Shown: in pieces, positions 1-11,459 of the stretch
Layout: each line of letters starts with the position of its first letter
Position numbering within the stretch: the first letter of the stretch is position 1
Translations under genes and position numbers: made by a program
Origin: Epiperipatus broadwayi
Taxonomy: Eukaryota; Onychophora; Udeonychophora; Euonychophora; Peripatidae
Reading direction: 5' to 3'
Length of the DNA stretch: 64,000 nt
NCBI GenBank assembly: GCA_028023455.1
Contig: JAQFVV010000013.1
Span: 4,340,001 to 4,404,000, forward strand
The notes under the pieces: model-generated
Database searches by the model: none
Told to the model about the DNA's origin: nothing
The model's input: the letters and a program-made list of their open reading frames with translations, nothing else

Positions 1-427
1 AACTACAGAATTAATTACTCATAAAATTATTGAAAGTCATTGTAGTGTAGCTTACCATTTTATTAATAAGATGACCATATGTACTGATTTTATTAGCACA
101 ATACTGTTTTTCTGGCCATTGGTTCTAGTTAGTTGTGAAATGTAACTAGTATATTTTAAAAAATTATGAGTACTTCTGTACCTTTTTTTTATTAAAATCA
201 TTTTGTTCTCATGCTACACTTGATTCCTTGGTTGTATTCTTTCATTTAAAGACAAAAAAAACTATTATAAATGCCCTGGCTTTAATTAAATTTGAAAAAA
301 ATGGAAACCTTATTTTTTAAGTAACTTAAGATGATGATAGTTCACATGTATTTTATGCTTGATTTTTATTCATTTCGACTGTTCCTAGTAGAAGACATTT
401 AATTTTAAATGATATATATATTCCATA
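1..427. other. AT-rich DNA, no gene seen
   Basis: I see no open frame with recognisable homology and no clear repeat structure, only short homopolymer runs. It ends at the tail of the SINE that follows. Confidence 0.6.
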
Positions 428-530
428 TGTCATAGCATCTGCAGGGAGGTGAACCTGCAACAACCGTCTGCAACCAACTGCTTGCTTGCAAGGCAGCGGC
501 TCTGACCTCTTGGCTAACAACGCTTGACAA
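428..530 (-). repeat. tRNA-derived SINE, copy 1
   Basis: Read on the minus strand, this stretch has an A-box-like segment (AGCCAAGAGGTCAGAGC), an anticodon-arm-like segment (CTGCCTTGCAAGC) and a B-box-like segment (GCAGGTTCACCTCC), in the order of a tRNA gene. After the B box it reads GATGCTATGACATA, which matches GACGCTTTGACACAT in the copy at 41894. The shared 3' segment shows that both belong to one SINE family. The GC content is well above the surroundings. Extra bases between the anticodon and B-box regions rule out a functional tRNA. The tail toward lower coordinates is AT-rich. Confidence 0.65.
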
Positions 531-1019
531 ATTTTGTGCAATTATGTAAAATTATATTTAATATATAAATTCTAACAAAAAAATAAATTCTTTTTCTACA
601 TTTCATTACTCCACTTCATTCTTCTAGGTCAATTATTTTTATTTAGTCAATGCTTTGGACTGTTCTAGATGTATGAAGTAAGAGTAACAGAACCATAACA
701 AGTGGAATTTTTATTGTATTTTATTTTATTTAAACTTTATCAATGGAAAAAAGTAAGAAATGGATGAAGATTTTTTGAAGAAAAATAAAAAATTATGTAT
801 AAATTTCATGTAAATTACAATCATATGCAGTATGATATATAAATAATAATACATTTGTATCAAAATATTATGTTATATGGTCAGCTTATTTGCTTCCATG
901 TAAAGCGCATGATTATTAATATGGCTGATTATTAATATTACAGTTTATAAACATAGTACTATATAAAATAAATATTTCATTAATTAGTATTAAAATCTGG
1001 GTAAAATTTATTAAGAGTA

Positions 1020-2560
1020 AAATTTAAAAAAAAGATTTTAATATGCCATATCCAAAAAACTACAAGGAGTACAGATGGGGTGTATTAATAAAGACTGGAT
1101 CAGATGAAAGGTATTGAAATAGGAAAAGCAAATACTGAGAAGCAGAACAATAATTTAAAAATTGCAGAATGCAAGTGTGGAACAACGTGATAAGAAAATG
1201 GCTGCCAGTCCAGAAAATAAATGATGAATGTAGTAATTGTTCAATAGCAAGAATGAGATTTTGAAGGCAAAATCAAAATACTATTCTGAATTATAGAAAA
1301 TAGGTTTCATTATCATATATATCAAAAAAATTAGCAAAAGGCTTTTATCTTATTCTTTACTGGAAAAAATTTAAAAAGCAGTGACTAATTTGAAGAAGCA
1401 GTCATGGAATGATGAAATAAATATCTGGGGAAACATTCAAAGTTTATATCAAAAAATTTATAGCTGTGCAGTATTGTATGGAAAGAAGATACAGTATTTA
1501 AGAAGTATAAAAATTATTATTAGTACCAATATACAAAAGGACAAGCTAGACAAAATATGTAAATTTCTTGAGCTAATAAGTATTTTTGGCTTCATTTCAA
1601 TAAAGAAGAAAGATTATGAAAATGATCACTTGGCAGATCAAAAAACAGAATTTTTTTTTAAAAAAGTACTGTCACTGACAGATTATAGAAAAAATCAGAA
1701 GAAGAAAATGTATTAATCTTTCACCTTACCTTATTAACATTTATAAAGCCTTTGACAAAACTGAATAAAATTAACTTGAATAGTATTTGAATTTTAATGG
1801 GTAATTCATGACTAATTAATATTCTAAAGAATATAAGTGGTAATTTTAAAAATCAATCATGCAAATATGTGGAAAAAATGAAAGTAGATTTGAAAATTGG
1901 AAAAAGTGCAATATAAAAAGATCCAATATTATCAAACTCATTCATCATATATCTGAATAAAATGTAGGATAAGATAAAAGAAAAGTATGCAAAACCTAAG
2001 AGCATAAAGTAAGAGCCAAAAATTTAAAAATATGCATCTAACATAACAGGAGAGTAAGGAAATGCAGAAATAGTGGCATCATCATGGGAAATATTAAATA
2101 ACAAAAGCAGATAGATATGGATTACATGCAAACATGACAAAAGCAAAAATAATGTTACTTTGAAAGAGAAAATGAAAATCAAACGTGCTGAAAGTAAGTA
2201 GATAATGCAGAGAATTCGTTTATCTTGAAAACAAATTCTATCCAGACTTAAACTGCCTCCAGAACATAGATAGATAAATACCAAATTAGATGTATTAAAT
2301 GTATTCATATTTAATAATGTATTACATAAATGTGATATAATGATAATGACAAAAATTTAGACAAATAAGATAACATTTGAAAAGACATGCTACAGAAAAT
2401 TATTGAGAATTAGTTTGAAGCAAAAAAATAGATACAATTAGAAAATTTTATACAAAAATGAATCATAAAAAATTATTTAAAAAAATTGCTGAATGTTTTA
2501 GTTTATTTTTGTCTGAAGGTTTGTGATGATGGTATATTATAAGATGTGATATGTTGAACT
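1020..2560 (+). pseudogene. Decayed LINE (non-LTR) reverse transcriptase remnant A
   Basis: Pieces of a non-LTR reverse transcriptase can be read across frames, with many stops. Near 1735-1765 a LINIYKAFDKT segment resembles the RT block around the first catalytic Asp (IDF-KAFD). Near 1835-1900 come IMQICGKNE and then FENWKK. Near 1925-1980 a DPILSNSFIIYLNKM segment resembles the DPLSPLLFNIYLD region after the PQG motif. Near 2375-2420 FEKTCYRKLLRIS matches the post-RT motif EMWCYRRMLRISW of invertebrate LINEs. The order is right for an RT and its C-terminal region. The 111-codon open frame at 1381-1716 lies inside and has no homology of its own that I recognise. The clade is unresolved. Confidence 0.55.
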
Positions 2561-2644
2561 ATTTCCATCATCTATGATTGAATGTTGAATGTATAGAAAT
2601 TTTTAAATTTTATTTAAACTTTCCAAATACAAACAGCTTATCAA

Positions 2645-2692
2645 ATTTAAAGCAAATGCTCTACCAACTGAGCTATTCTGTCAAAAGCAACA
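2645..2692 (-). repeat. tRNA-like fragment (D-arm and A box)
   Basis: The minus strand reads AATAGCTCAGTTGGTAGAGC, a nearly perfect tRNA A box and D arm, followed by an anticodon-arm-like segment. No B box or acceptor closure follows in the expected place; a B-box-like GGTTGATTCAAATCC lies at about 2724 on the opposite strand. It is best read as a tRNA pseudogene or SINE head. Confidence 0.5.
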
Positions 2693-2789
2693 TATAATAG
2701 AAATTTGATATATTTATATAAGGGTTGATTCAAATCCTCCTGAGTCCTTCAATTTTTTTATGAACAAGGCTAATTAGTTTTTATTATTA

Positions 2790-3150
2790 TTATTGCTTAA
2801 TATTTTTTCTAAGAGCAAGATTAATTAGAGGCTTCCATACATTGTGTATTGCCACACTAGGTTGATTTATAAGATTGTTTACCATTGTCATATGAGCAGC
2901 TTCCTTGAATTTTTTTCTATACATTTTTCCCTCTTTATCTAATATCTTTATATTTTCCAAATTAAACATATGGTCATTAGTACATACATGATCTGCTATG
3001 GTGAACACATCTGTTTTTTTTCTTTTAAACATTAGTTTGTGTTTTTTCAATTGCTGTTCAACAGGGCAACAGGTATCACCAATATGTTTCCTTCCACATT
3101 CACATGGTATTTTATAGATGCAGTGCTCAAACTGATCTCACCATCAGTAA
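2790..3150 (-). pseudogene. Penelope-like element fragment 1: GIY-YIG endonuclease end
   Basis: The minus strand carries the C-terminal GIY-YIG region of a Penelope-like retroelement. Upstream of codon 1 of the open frame ending at 2790, the same frame reads IYKIPCECGRKHIGDT and then PVEQQLKKHK. That matches the family pattern VYKIxCxCGxxYIGET followed by RPLxxRLxEH; HIG stands for YIG. Downstream are IADHVCTNDHMF (the A-H...H pattern), KILDKEGKMYRKKFKEAAHM (R-x-KEA) and a conserved INQP...W end. The frame is open for at least 86 codons, so this is among the better kept fragments. The RT domain is missing, because a hAT remnant begins just upstream of it. In PLEs the endonuclease nicks the target for insertion. 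Confidence 0.75.
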
Positions 3151-3289
3151 AAAAAAACCATTCCCTACCATGCATGAGAGATATAGTGAAAATCACACTA
3201 CAAAAAAATTATTCATTATTGGATAATGTCTAGTCTAATGAATAACTAATAAAAATTATTAACCGTGTTTCATTATTTGACCCAAAAGT

Positions 3290-4330
3290 AACTACTAAAT
3301 TAGATGTTATCCCATTATCAAACAATATTGTATGCAGATATATTTTTGAAATGGCAGATTCTGCAAAAGAAATTCTCATTCAAAAGATTAAAAAATATTC
3401 TACATTTTGCATTGCAACTAGTCAAAAGTACAGATAAGCAAATTTTGCTTAATTATTAGTTTTTATACAATTTGAGGCAGAAAAAAAAATTGCAGAGGAA
3501 TATTTATTTTTTAAACCTCTTGCTGAAAAATCAGCAGCTAATGAAATATTAAATATTCTATCTTATTTTGTTAGAAAATTCCATTTCTTGGAATAAATGC
3601 ATTGCTGTATGTACTGATGAAGTCCAGGTTCTTACAGGGGAAAAAAAGAGGTTTTGTTCAAAATAAAAGCAGTTGCTTCTCAAGCTTCATTTACTCATTG
3701 GCAGCATTCATAATGAAGTTTTAACAATAAAAGCTATTTTGTAATGAAAACTGCCTTGAATCAGTCTGTAAAGGTTATAAAGCTTAGCATTAAATTTATG
3801 AATATTTGCAATTCTATGTTAAGAAATGGGAAATGAACATGAGACTCTACTATCACATTCAGAAGTCAGGTTACTTTCTAGAAGTAAAGTTCTGAGTCTT
3901 TCTTTCAACTTACATTAGAAGTTCAGATTGTTCATAATTCTAATTACAAATTAAAAAAATGCTTTTAATGAATTGTGGTTGTATTAAATTTAGGCCTACA
4001 GGAACCACAGGTTAATTTATTTATAGTTAAAGATAAAATTACTGCAGCAATAAAAAAAACTCAATTTAGTAATAAAAGAATTGGATAAAAATAAATATAG
4101 CTTATTACCAGTTTCAGAATGCTTCTTGAAAGAAAATACATTGAAATATAAGTCATGGGTTAACATCAGATATAAAAAATCATTGCTTCTTTCTAATAAA
4201 TAATTTCAATAAATATTTTCTAGATAATTATGAAAATTTGATTAGAAGGCCATTGATTGCAAATATATCAGGAAACTTCTTGCTCAAAGAAAATAATAGT
4301 TAACAAAAATTTTCTCTGACAGAACATTGA
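3290..4330 (+). pseudogene. hAT-superfamily (ZBED5-like) transposase remnant
   Basis: Read on the plus strand with frameshifts and stops, the segment follows the order of ZBED5/FAM200-type hAT transposases. PLSNNIVCRYIFEMA at about 3313-3357 corresponds to the PLSNDTVxRRIxDMA block. It continues with ILIQKIKKYSTFCIATSQ, where the family has the FALQLDEST catalytic Asp region; the Asp is lost here. Then come LLVFIQFEAEKKIAEEYLFF, KPLAEKSAANEILNILSYFV, KCIAVCTDEVQVLTGEKK (normally WxxCxxVCTDGAxxMxGxxxG) and FTHWQ. The middle block around 3650-4130 is weak. No zinc finger BED domain or TIR was found, so the copy is truncated. It cannot encode a working transposase. Confidence 0.7.
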
Positions 4331-4375
4331 TGGAAGATTTTTAAAATAATGCACTCATAAATTTTGGGATTAAAC

Positions 4376-5179
4376 CACTAAACATCACATGATCGCTATC
4401 TCTTATACTAGCACATAATTGTTATTAAACAAGGCAAAACTCTCCATACAGTAGTGCCATCCTGTGCCAACTAGAGTAATCAATGGATGCCAGAAGGCTT
4501 GTGCATCCTTATCTAGTGCCTATTCATCCAATATACCCAGACTAGTTGCTGGCTTGTGGCCTTCGTCAGTGAGGAGCCTTGGATCTGAGAGCACTGAACC
4601 TAGATCTGGGGGTATCATATGAGTAGGCACTAAATAGGGATTTTATGCACAGCCGTCTGACATCCATTGATTACTCTGGTTGGCACAGGGTGGCACTACT
4701 GCATGGAGACTTTTGCCTTGTTTAATAACAATTATGTGCTAGTATAAGAGATATTGATAATGTGATGTTTAGTGGTTTAACACCAATCCTGCCTAATAAG
4801 ATAATGGTGGCTATGGTTGTTAAAGAATCAAAGATACCAAAAGGTATGGGTGCTGAACTGAGTTCAGATCCATATGACTATATAAGCTATTGAGCTTAGA
4901 CTGAAAATATTATTGTGTTTTTAATTTCATTCTCATAGTTTTGTAGTTAAGTAGAGATTAAAGGTGGCTGTCAGAGGGTTGCATTAAATCCTAAGATCTA
5001 GGTGCAGTGCTCTCAGATCCAAGGCTCCTCACTGACGAAGGCCACAAGCCAGAAACTAGTCTGGGGATATTGGATGAGTAGACACTAGATAGAGATTTTA
5101 TGCACAAGCCTTCTGGCATCCATTGATTACTCTGGTTGGCACAGGGTGACGCTACTGTATGGAGACTTTTGCCTTGTTT
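4376..5179. repeat. Snapback element family P, copy 1
   Basis: The left arm (4376-4610) is the reverse complement of the following arm (about 4610-4790). A unique body of about 200 bp (4785-4985) and a further arm (4985-5179) in the second orientation come next. The outer motifs are CACTAAACATCAC at the start and GCCTTGTTT at the end, the same as in the copy at 40421. Flanks gggattaaac (4366-4375) and ggtataaagc (5180-5189) agree at 7 of 10 bases, possibly a worn target duplication. No ORF is present. A hammerhead-like core lies in the last arm: CTGACGA (5032-5038), GGC/GCC helix (5040-5042 with 5048-5050), GAAA (5052-5055). Confidence 0.75.
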
Positions 5180-5460
5180 GGTATAAAGCTATTAAATTTT
5201 TAATGCCATTTTGCACCAACTGTTTATGCAAAAAATGGATTTTTAGTAATGTTACATTTAAAAAACAAATATATAACAAAATTAATAGTTGAGTCTAATT
5301 TACACTTAAAACTAAATAACGGAACCTAATATTAAAAAATTGTGTTTCGTAAAAGAGGCTCGAGTTTTTCATGAATTTTAATTTAAACAAATTTTTATAA
5401 TATTTTAAATCATTTTTTATTAAGTAATAAATCATAGATTTATGCTTTATGCTTATCAAT

Positions 5461-6121
5461 TATAATAATAAAGTTGTGCTGACACACATATAACTTCAAA
5501 CTGTATAAATTAACAAATTAATTGTAATCAACAAATTAAAATGGCTAAGCACTTTCGAGAAAGTGCATTTCTCATAGTCACACACCTCTCTCAACTAATA
5601 GGCTTATTAACAATACTAAATATACCATAGTTCCTGATCAGACCCCACAGGCTGTGTATAACATTGCATGCCCTCACAATGGGTGCATAGCCTCATACTA
5701 CAGTGAGACCAGAGCCTCCATAGCTATTAGGTTGTCACAGCATAAGTATAGGTATAATAAGTTGCATACTAATCCAGAATGGACTTCAGTTTTTGCACAT
5801 CAAAAATATACAGACATGAGTTCAAATCTGCCTCTGCAAAATTGGTTTGTACTGAAGGCATGATGTCAAACGTAAGATAAAGGAAGCTTACCTCATAGTG
5901 GAAAACTCCTTCACCATTAATTGCAAAGTATCATGTTTTGCTATATCCAAAAGGTGGACTAATTGACTCATATGCATGAAGTTTGCATATTGTACATATA
6001 TAATTATTTCGATGAGAGGGTCATAATAGGCTATGATTATGAGAAATACACTTTCTCAAAAGTGCTTAGCTATTTTAATTTGTTGACTACAATTAATTTG
6101 TTAATTTATACAGCTTTGCAA

Positions 6122-6135
<14 letters not shown>
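5461..6135 (+). pseudogene. Penelope-like element fragment 2 enclosed by inverted repeats
   Basis: The core is a GIY-YIG domain on the plus strand. The open frame at 5654-5863 reads VYNIACPHNGC, then YYSETRASIAIRLSQH, which fits the PLE pattern VYxIxCxxC...YxGETxRxxxxRLxxH. After a frameshift at about 5865, IKEAYLIVENSFTINCKV matches the KEAxxI...IN end. Just upstream, TPLN...LINNTK corresponds to the linker before GIY-YIG. The domain lies between inverted arms. The left arm at 5498-5580 and the right at 6032-6117 are near-identical when one is reversed, and both continue outward to an AATAATAAAGTTG motif. PLEs are known to carry inverted or direct terminal repeats. The reverse transcriptase part is absent. 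Confidence 0.7.
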
Positions 6136-6310
<175 letters not shown>

Positions 6311-7240
6311 TATTTTGTTTCTGTTGCATATGGAAGTGAGTTTGTTACTAATGAGGAAGTGTGTAATGTAAATAAAGAATAAAAGATCTTAATAGATTTA
6401 ACTAGAAGCAAGGCTACTGGTTATAAAAGAAATGTAATCTTTAATGTAATATAAATAGCCAAAGTGACTGCTCACATAAGGTTATGCTTTTTATTGAATC
6501 CAAAGGAAGGATATAAATACTCATACAAGTTAGAGAGGTTAATAAGAGAAAGTACATAGAAGTACATTATAGTACACATACACATGCTAAGAAGCCATAA
6601 CTATGTTGTACATGAAATTCAATATAAGAAGGAATGTATTAATGCTAATCACTGTGAGAGTAGATATCAAGAAGGGTCAGCATAGAAGCAAGAATATGCC
6701 ATCACCAGACCTCATAGCCAAAATCTTTAGCAGCAATCAAAATAAGTCTATAATGAGCCCCAGGGTAACTACATTCATAGTGTGATGAGGAAGCAAGATC
6801 TCAACGACAAGGTCATGCAATATGTTGAAAGATTATTTGAATCTACATGCATCACAGAAAAATAAGTTAATACACACATTCAGTTATATATTATATGCAT
6901 ATATTCATGTTTGACTTATCAGGTAGCATTCAACCTTATCCACAGCAGCCAAGATGTTAACCTGAGCTAATCAGAGAATAGATACACAGACATGTACCCA
7001 GAATAATAACTGAGTTTATTGCATAAGAGAACTGAAATAGATTAAGCAATCCACACTCATGCAGAATGAAGCTCACATAGATGACATGATGTCAGAGAAA
7101 TAAGCAGATGCACCAGGCAGAGAACCAATCCAGACCAGAATATAGCCAATATTCCTGACATTCGCTGTCATGTAAACCAAGAATCTGAAAACAGCAACAG
7201 CTCAGTCAAGCATGTCACTTAATATATTATATTACTGATG
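6311..7240. other. Unidentified moderately GC-richer segment
   Basis: This stretch is less AT-rich than its neighbours, with many CA, GAA and CAGA words. It looks like old repeat sequence that I cannot name. No frame longer than about 65 codons is open and none shows a known motif. I see no inverted or direct terminal repeats. Confidence 0.4.
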
Positions 7241-9500
7241 TAACTATTTATGAATAATAAATTATAAAAATGTACCTAAGTATTTGTATTACAGATAACT
7301 ATGATTGCACAATATGTCAGAATACAATAGGTTCTAAATAAATTAAATATTTAACTTTTATTATGGTAATTATGTTTTGGCTACCACAAAGTAAAATAAG
7401 TATTTTTATTTGCCTAATTATTTTTTTATTTTAATGTCAAATTTTTTTATAAAGGTTGAGGTATAAAGAAATTTTGACATTCTTTATATGGTATGTGGAA
7501 TCCAAAATGTTGAGTGTGCATAGATTTAAAAAAATTTAAAGTTAATTCATGCATTAATATAAGCAAAAAAAAATAGATATTTAATAATTCCATGCTTAAA
7601 ACATGACCGTCAACATTCTCTTTGGCAATTACATTAATATCCAAACAATTTAAATTTCTAACGGTGTAATTTTATCAATATTTTCTTGTTTGGATTATAA
7701 AATACAGCAGCTGATATCTATTATTAAAAACTATAGCAGTAATGGAACTGTATAATTTGTATTTTGTAATTTATTTTAATCACAACTATTCCTTATCAAA
7801 GACAAACAGTATATGGAGAAGCATCATAATGTCAAAAAATATTTCTTTAAGCAAATAGTTAAGATAATAGTTAACTGAAGTAATCATAGTGACCTATCAT
7901 TACAAAAGAATAAAGGATAATAAATTTGAGAGTATCACTTTATATATTGACATGAAGGTTTTCATAATTGACCTTTTTTTTTATTGTACTATTTTATTCT
8001 CATAGAAATTTTCATTATATTTGAATTCAAGATATTCAGAAGATTACTATATAACTGATAGAGTACTTAAGAATGATTGTTTTAGATTTAGGAAATAGAT
8101 CAAAAGCTTAAATGATACACAAATTGGTTTATAACAAAAGTCTAGTCTTAATAAAGGTAGCAAAACAGCATGTGACAAACCAAGATTAATCTAGCAAAAT
8201 TATAAATAAAATAAAAAAATAATTTCTAGGTAAATTTAAATAATAGCTCAAAGTCTATCTATTTAAAAATAAAGTATTAATTGCGAAAATATTAAAAGTT
8301 AAAATGACCAAACATTTTGATATTACTAATTTGGAAGATTAATCAATTTTGATTATTCATATTTTTAATTAGTATTCTGTAATCTTGAAAAAAATATTAA
8401 AAATTCTTTTTATTTTAGACTAACAAATATTGTTAAAATATTCTTTTGAGAATTAGCATTGATTAAAACTAAAAAATTTAAAAAAAACAACAACTAGTCA
8501 ATATCATTAAAATATTACAAAAATAGTTCTGAGATAGTAACTGAACAATGTAATTAGTTATATAAAAGAAGAGTGTATGGCATAATGAAGTAGCACCTAT
8601 TGTAGATAATGTATTTTATTAAAAATTGTAATGATTGGAGAGATGAACTGCTACAATTCCCAAATTTATCTACTGCTAATATAGAAAAAAGAATGATATA
8701 ATGATAAAGTCATTAATGCTGCAGTAAATGTAAATAACTGAATAGTTTAACTATTGGAGAATCATATGATATTCAAGCAATGGAAGTGGTAAAGTTGAGC
8801 TGCAATCCTCCTGACTTTATATCACTTTGCCTATCCATGCAAGAGATGGCACTGTGGTCACTAATAAACAAGTTTGGAATACAATGAAATCTTAGTCCAG
8901 TAATTGCAAGATTTAAATACTTTGATATTTTGAGTGAAATTAATAAGTTTAAATTCTAATAAGTAGACCATTTTAAATGTAGTGAGTTCATGAATTAATT
9001 AAAAAGTAAAGATTTTAAAACCATAGTGGATTCTAATAAATATTCCAAGAGTAAGCTTGTGATTTTAAGACCTGTAGAGGTCCTTATTATCGCATTTTAT
9101 ACGCATGTGATTGAGGCTACAGCCTTAATGAATATTATTTAAGAATGATTATCTGTAACTGTGGTAATACTGATTTTAATTCTTTCACTAATTATGACGA
9201 ATTTGATAAACAGTCATTAATACTGAATCAATAAAAAATTGTACCTCCTTTTCAGAACAGGTATAGATTTCCTGTAAAACAAAATAACATAAAGATTAAG
9301 AGCAAGTAGTCTCTTGAAAGTGCTAAGTGCTTTAATTTAATAGTTCTATATTTTAGTAAATTAAAATTTCGCTTTTAAATATATATGTTCTAGCTTCATT
9401 ATTTGTGCAAACTGTGCATATATATTAGTTCATAACGTTTAGTGAAGTAATAATTTAAGTATAAAGATTATTGTGATTTATTTTATTTGATCAGAGTTCT
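7241..9500. other. AT-rich DNA, no gene seen
   Basis: Only short open frames occur, and none shows a recognisable domain. I see no structured repeats. A slightly GC-richer patch near 8750-8880 and another near 9060-9200 hint at old repeat remnants but have no identifiable motif. Confidence 0.5.
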
Positions 9501-9511
9501 ATTAAACAATA

Positions 9512-9704
9512 GTTGTTTTTTTTTTTTTTTTTATAATTTGCTTCTTACCAATTCAGTTCAGTTATCTTATAATTTCAACTGTCTAGCAATCTTTTTCAAA
9601 GATAGTTTCTTTCCTCATTTGAATAATCAATAATGATTTTATTATATAATAGAGATAACAGTTTTGAAGAAGACTGCTAGACAGCTGGAATTGTCTGATA
9701 ATTG
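9512..9704. repeat. Poly-T run and adjoining imperfect palindrome
   Basis: About 20 T residues at 9513-9532 are followed by an imperfect inverted repeat. The left arm is about 9548-9600 (CAATTCAGTTCAG, then ACTGTCTAGCAATCTT) and the right arm about 9665-9712 (AGACTGCTAGACAGCTGGAA, then TAATTGAATT). The loop is centred near 9630. This is the form of a small foldback or MITE relic. No target duplication was identified. Confidence 0.5.
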
Positions 9705-9712
9705 AATTAAAA

Positions 9713-11090
9713 GCATTGCAAAAAATAATAATGTAAATATTTTGTCTCATTTGGCCCAGTTAAAAATCACTAACTTTTTATTATTATTAGAATATTTTCA
9801 TTGATTCTGATGAATACAATATAATATAAAGTATATCAGAATATTTAATGAAAATTAGAGTAAATGTTTGCTTTTAGTAAGTGATTGCCCAGTGATTTTG
9901 TTATATCAAATCTAATACAATTGTAGAATATATTCACGCCCTGAAATTTTTGATAGTTGAAAAGTTTTTGAGTCAAAAGATATTAAAAAGTTTTAAAAAG
10001 GGAGTGACATACATTTAATTTATTAAAAAATTACAACTTGCATTAAAACTTTTCTAGCATTCTTTTGTCAACTGTTTAATTTTATATCTATCATGATTAG
10101 TAGTAGACAAGTAATACAGTTAGAATAACATAAGAACTCTCTCTTTGTCATATAATAGAGATGTAAACTTGAAAAGTATTTTATTTTATTTTAAAGTTTT
10201 TATATAAATAAAAACTATTCAAATATCAATTCACTTTTATCCTTTGTAAAATTCAGGGAGATATTTTAAAAATACTCAGATGTTACTTGGAGGGAATACT
10301 ATTCTTTCAATTACACACTGCTAAAGTGATAATTCGGCTGTTTTCTGATTCAGCCTTCACATGAAATTGATTACTTATAAAAGTTACTTTATGGATGTTA
10401 ATATCAACAAAAGATATTCTCCAAGAGATAGCATCTAGATGTGGATTCGTTAAAAACTGTAAATGTATTTTTTCCCTAATGAATTACCATATTGATGCAA
10501 GAGAAGATGTCTCTTTTGGATATGAAAGTCAAAACATCTAACATAGTTCTTTATGGATGTGTCAATTAATCAATTGATCTGACAAAATGTTTGTTGAAAC
10601 TTGAGACATATTCTAACTTATCTCCCATAGCCTTTTCTCACTAAAATCATCTAAAATCTTTGAAATAATTTTAAAAATGAAAAAAAATCCATTCATTTAA
10701 AATTAGTTTGAGTTTCTGACATATAAAGTAGCCTTTTGAGTTAGCAGAATGAGAATACAGTCTTTTCTTCTTTTAATAACATTCTTTAAAGTTGACAGCT
10801 TTAAAACAATGACAACATTTAATTTTTAGCCTTGTAAATATTTTAATCCAAGTTTTCTAAAATCGCAAGGTAGAGCTCATTTAATTTAGGATATTGATTT
10901 AGGAAATTATATGAAAAGATAAATCTAGAGAAACTAAATAAAAAAGACTTAAAGTAACAAGTGAAGATAAATGATCAAGGTGTGTTGGTTTAGATAAATT
11001 GGAATACAATATGTAAATAAAAAGATGATATAGAAAAACAAGTGTATCAAAAGATAAATAAAGATCCATAAAACAAAATTAAAACAAAGT
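9713..11090. other. AT-rich DNA, no gene seen
   Basis: I recognise no coding motif. The last 200 bases have a run of K/N-rich codons that could be the eroded start of the PLE remnant that follows. Confidence 0.45.
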
Positions 11091-11099
11091 ATAAAATTT

Positions 11100-11455
11100 T
11101 ATTAAATTATATAAAACATTGCAATTAATGAAAAAGAATACAGGTTTTTATATCCTACAACATTTGAACGTCATTGTGTATATGGAAAAATTAAAACCAT
11201 AAGGATAATACACCAATAAGGCTAATTTTAGACTTCAATTATTATATTTTTAAGAAATTATATAATATAAAATATAAAAGATTCTCACTGCAACATGTTT
11301 CAATAAACATTGTATAAAAAATTCAGAAGATATAGATAAATTAAGTGCTGTAAGATTAAGTAGAAATTGAATAAGTGTTTCATTTGATATGGAAAAAATA
11401 TATCAGAGTATCCTCAGAGAAGATAAAGATAAAATCATTGTACAAATTGCATAGT
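11100..11455 (+). pseudogene. Penelope-like element, RT N-terminal piece (copy 3a)
   Basis: Plus-strand translation with frameshifts suggests the PLE reverse transcriptase region before the catalytic core. FERHCVYGKIKTI at 11166-11205 resembles the LPRLYGLPKIHK motif of the family. A segment near 11375-11440 (SVSFDMEKIYQSI) resembles FDVxSLYTNIP, the block holding the first catalytic Asp. Decay is heavy, and the call rests on motif order and on the clearer PLE pieces directly downstream. Confidence 0.4.
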
Positions 11456-11459
11456 CTAT

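Noticed and set aside
1381-1716. 111-codon plus-strand frame as an independent gene
   Set aside because: It starts at a non-ATG codon, has no recognisable domain and lies inside the decayed LINE A region; AT-rich DNA makes such frames common by chance.
2645-2692. A functional tRNA gene
   Set aside because: The D arm is good, but no T arm, B box or acceptor stem can be closed on the same strand.
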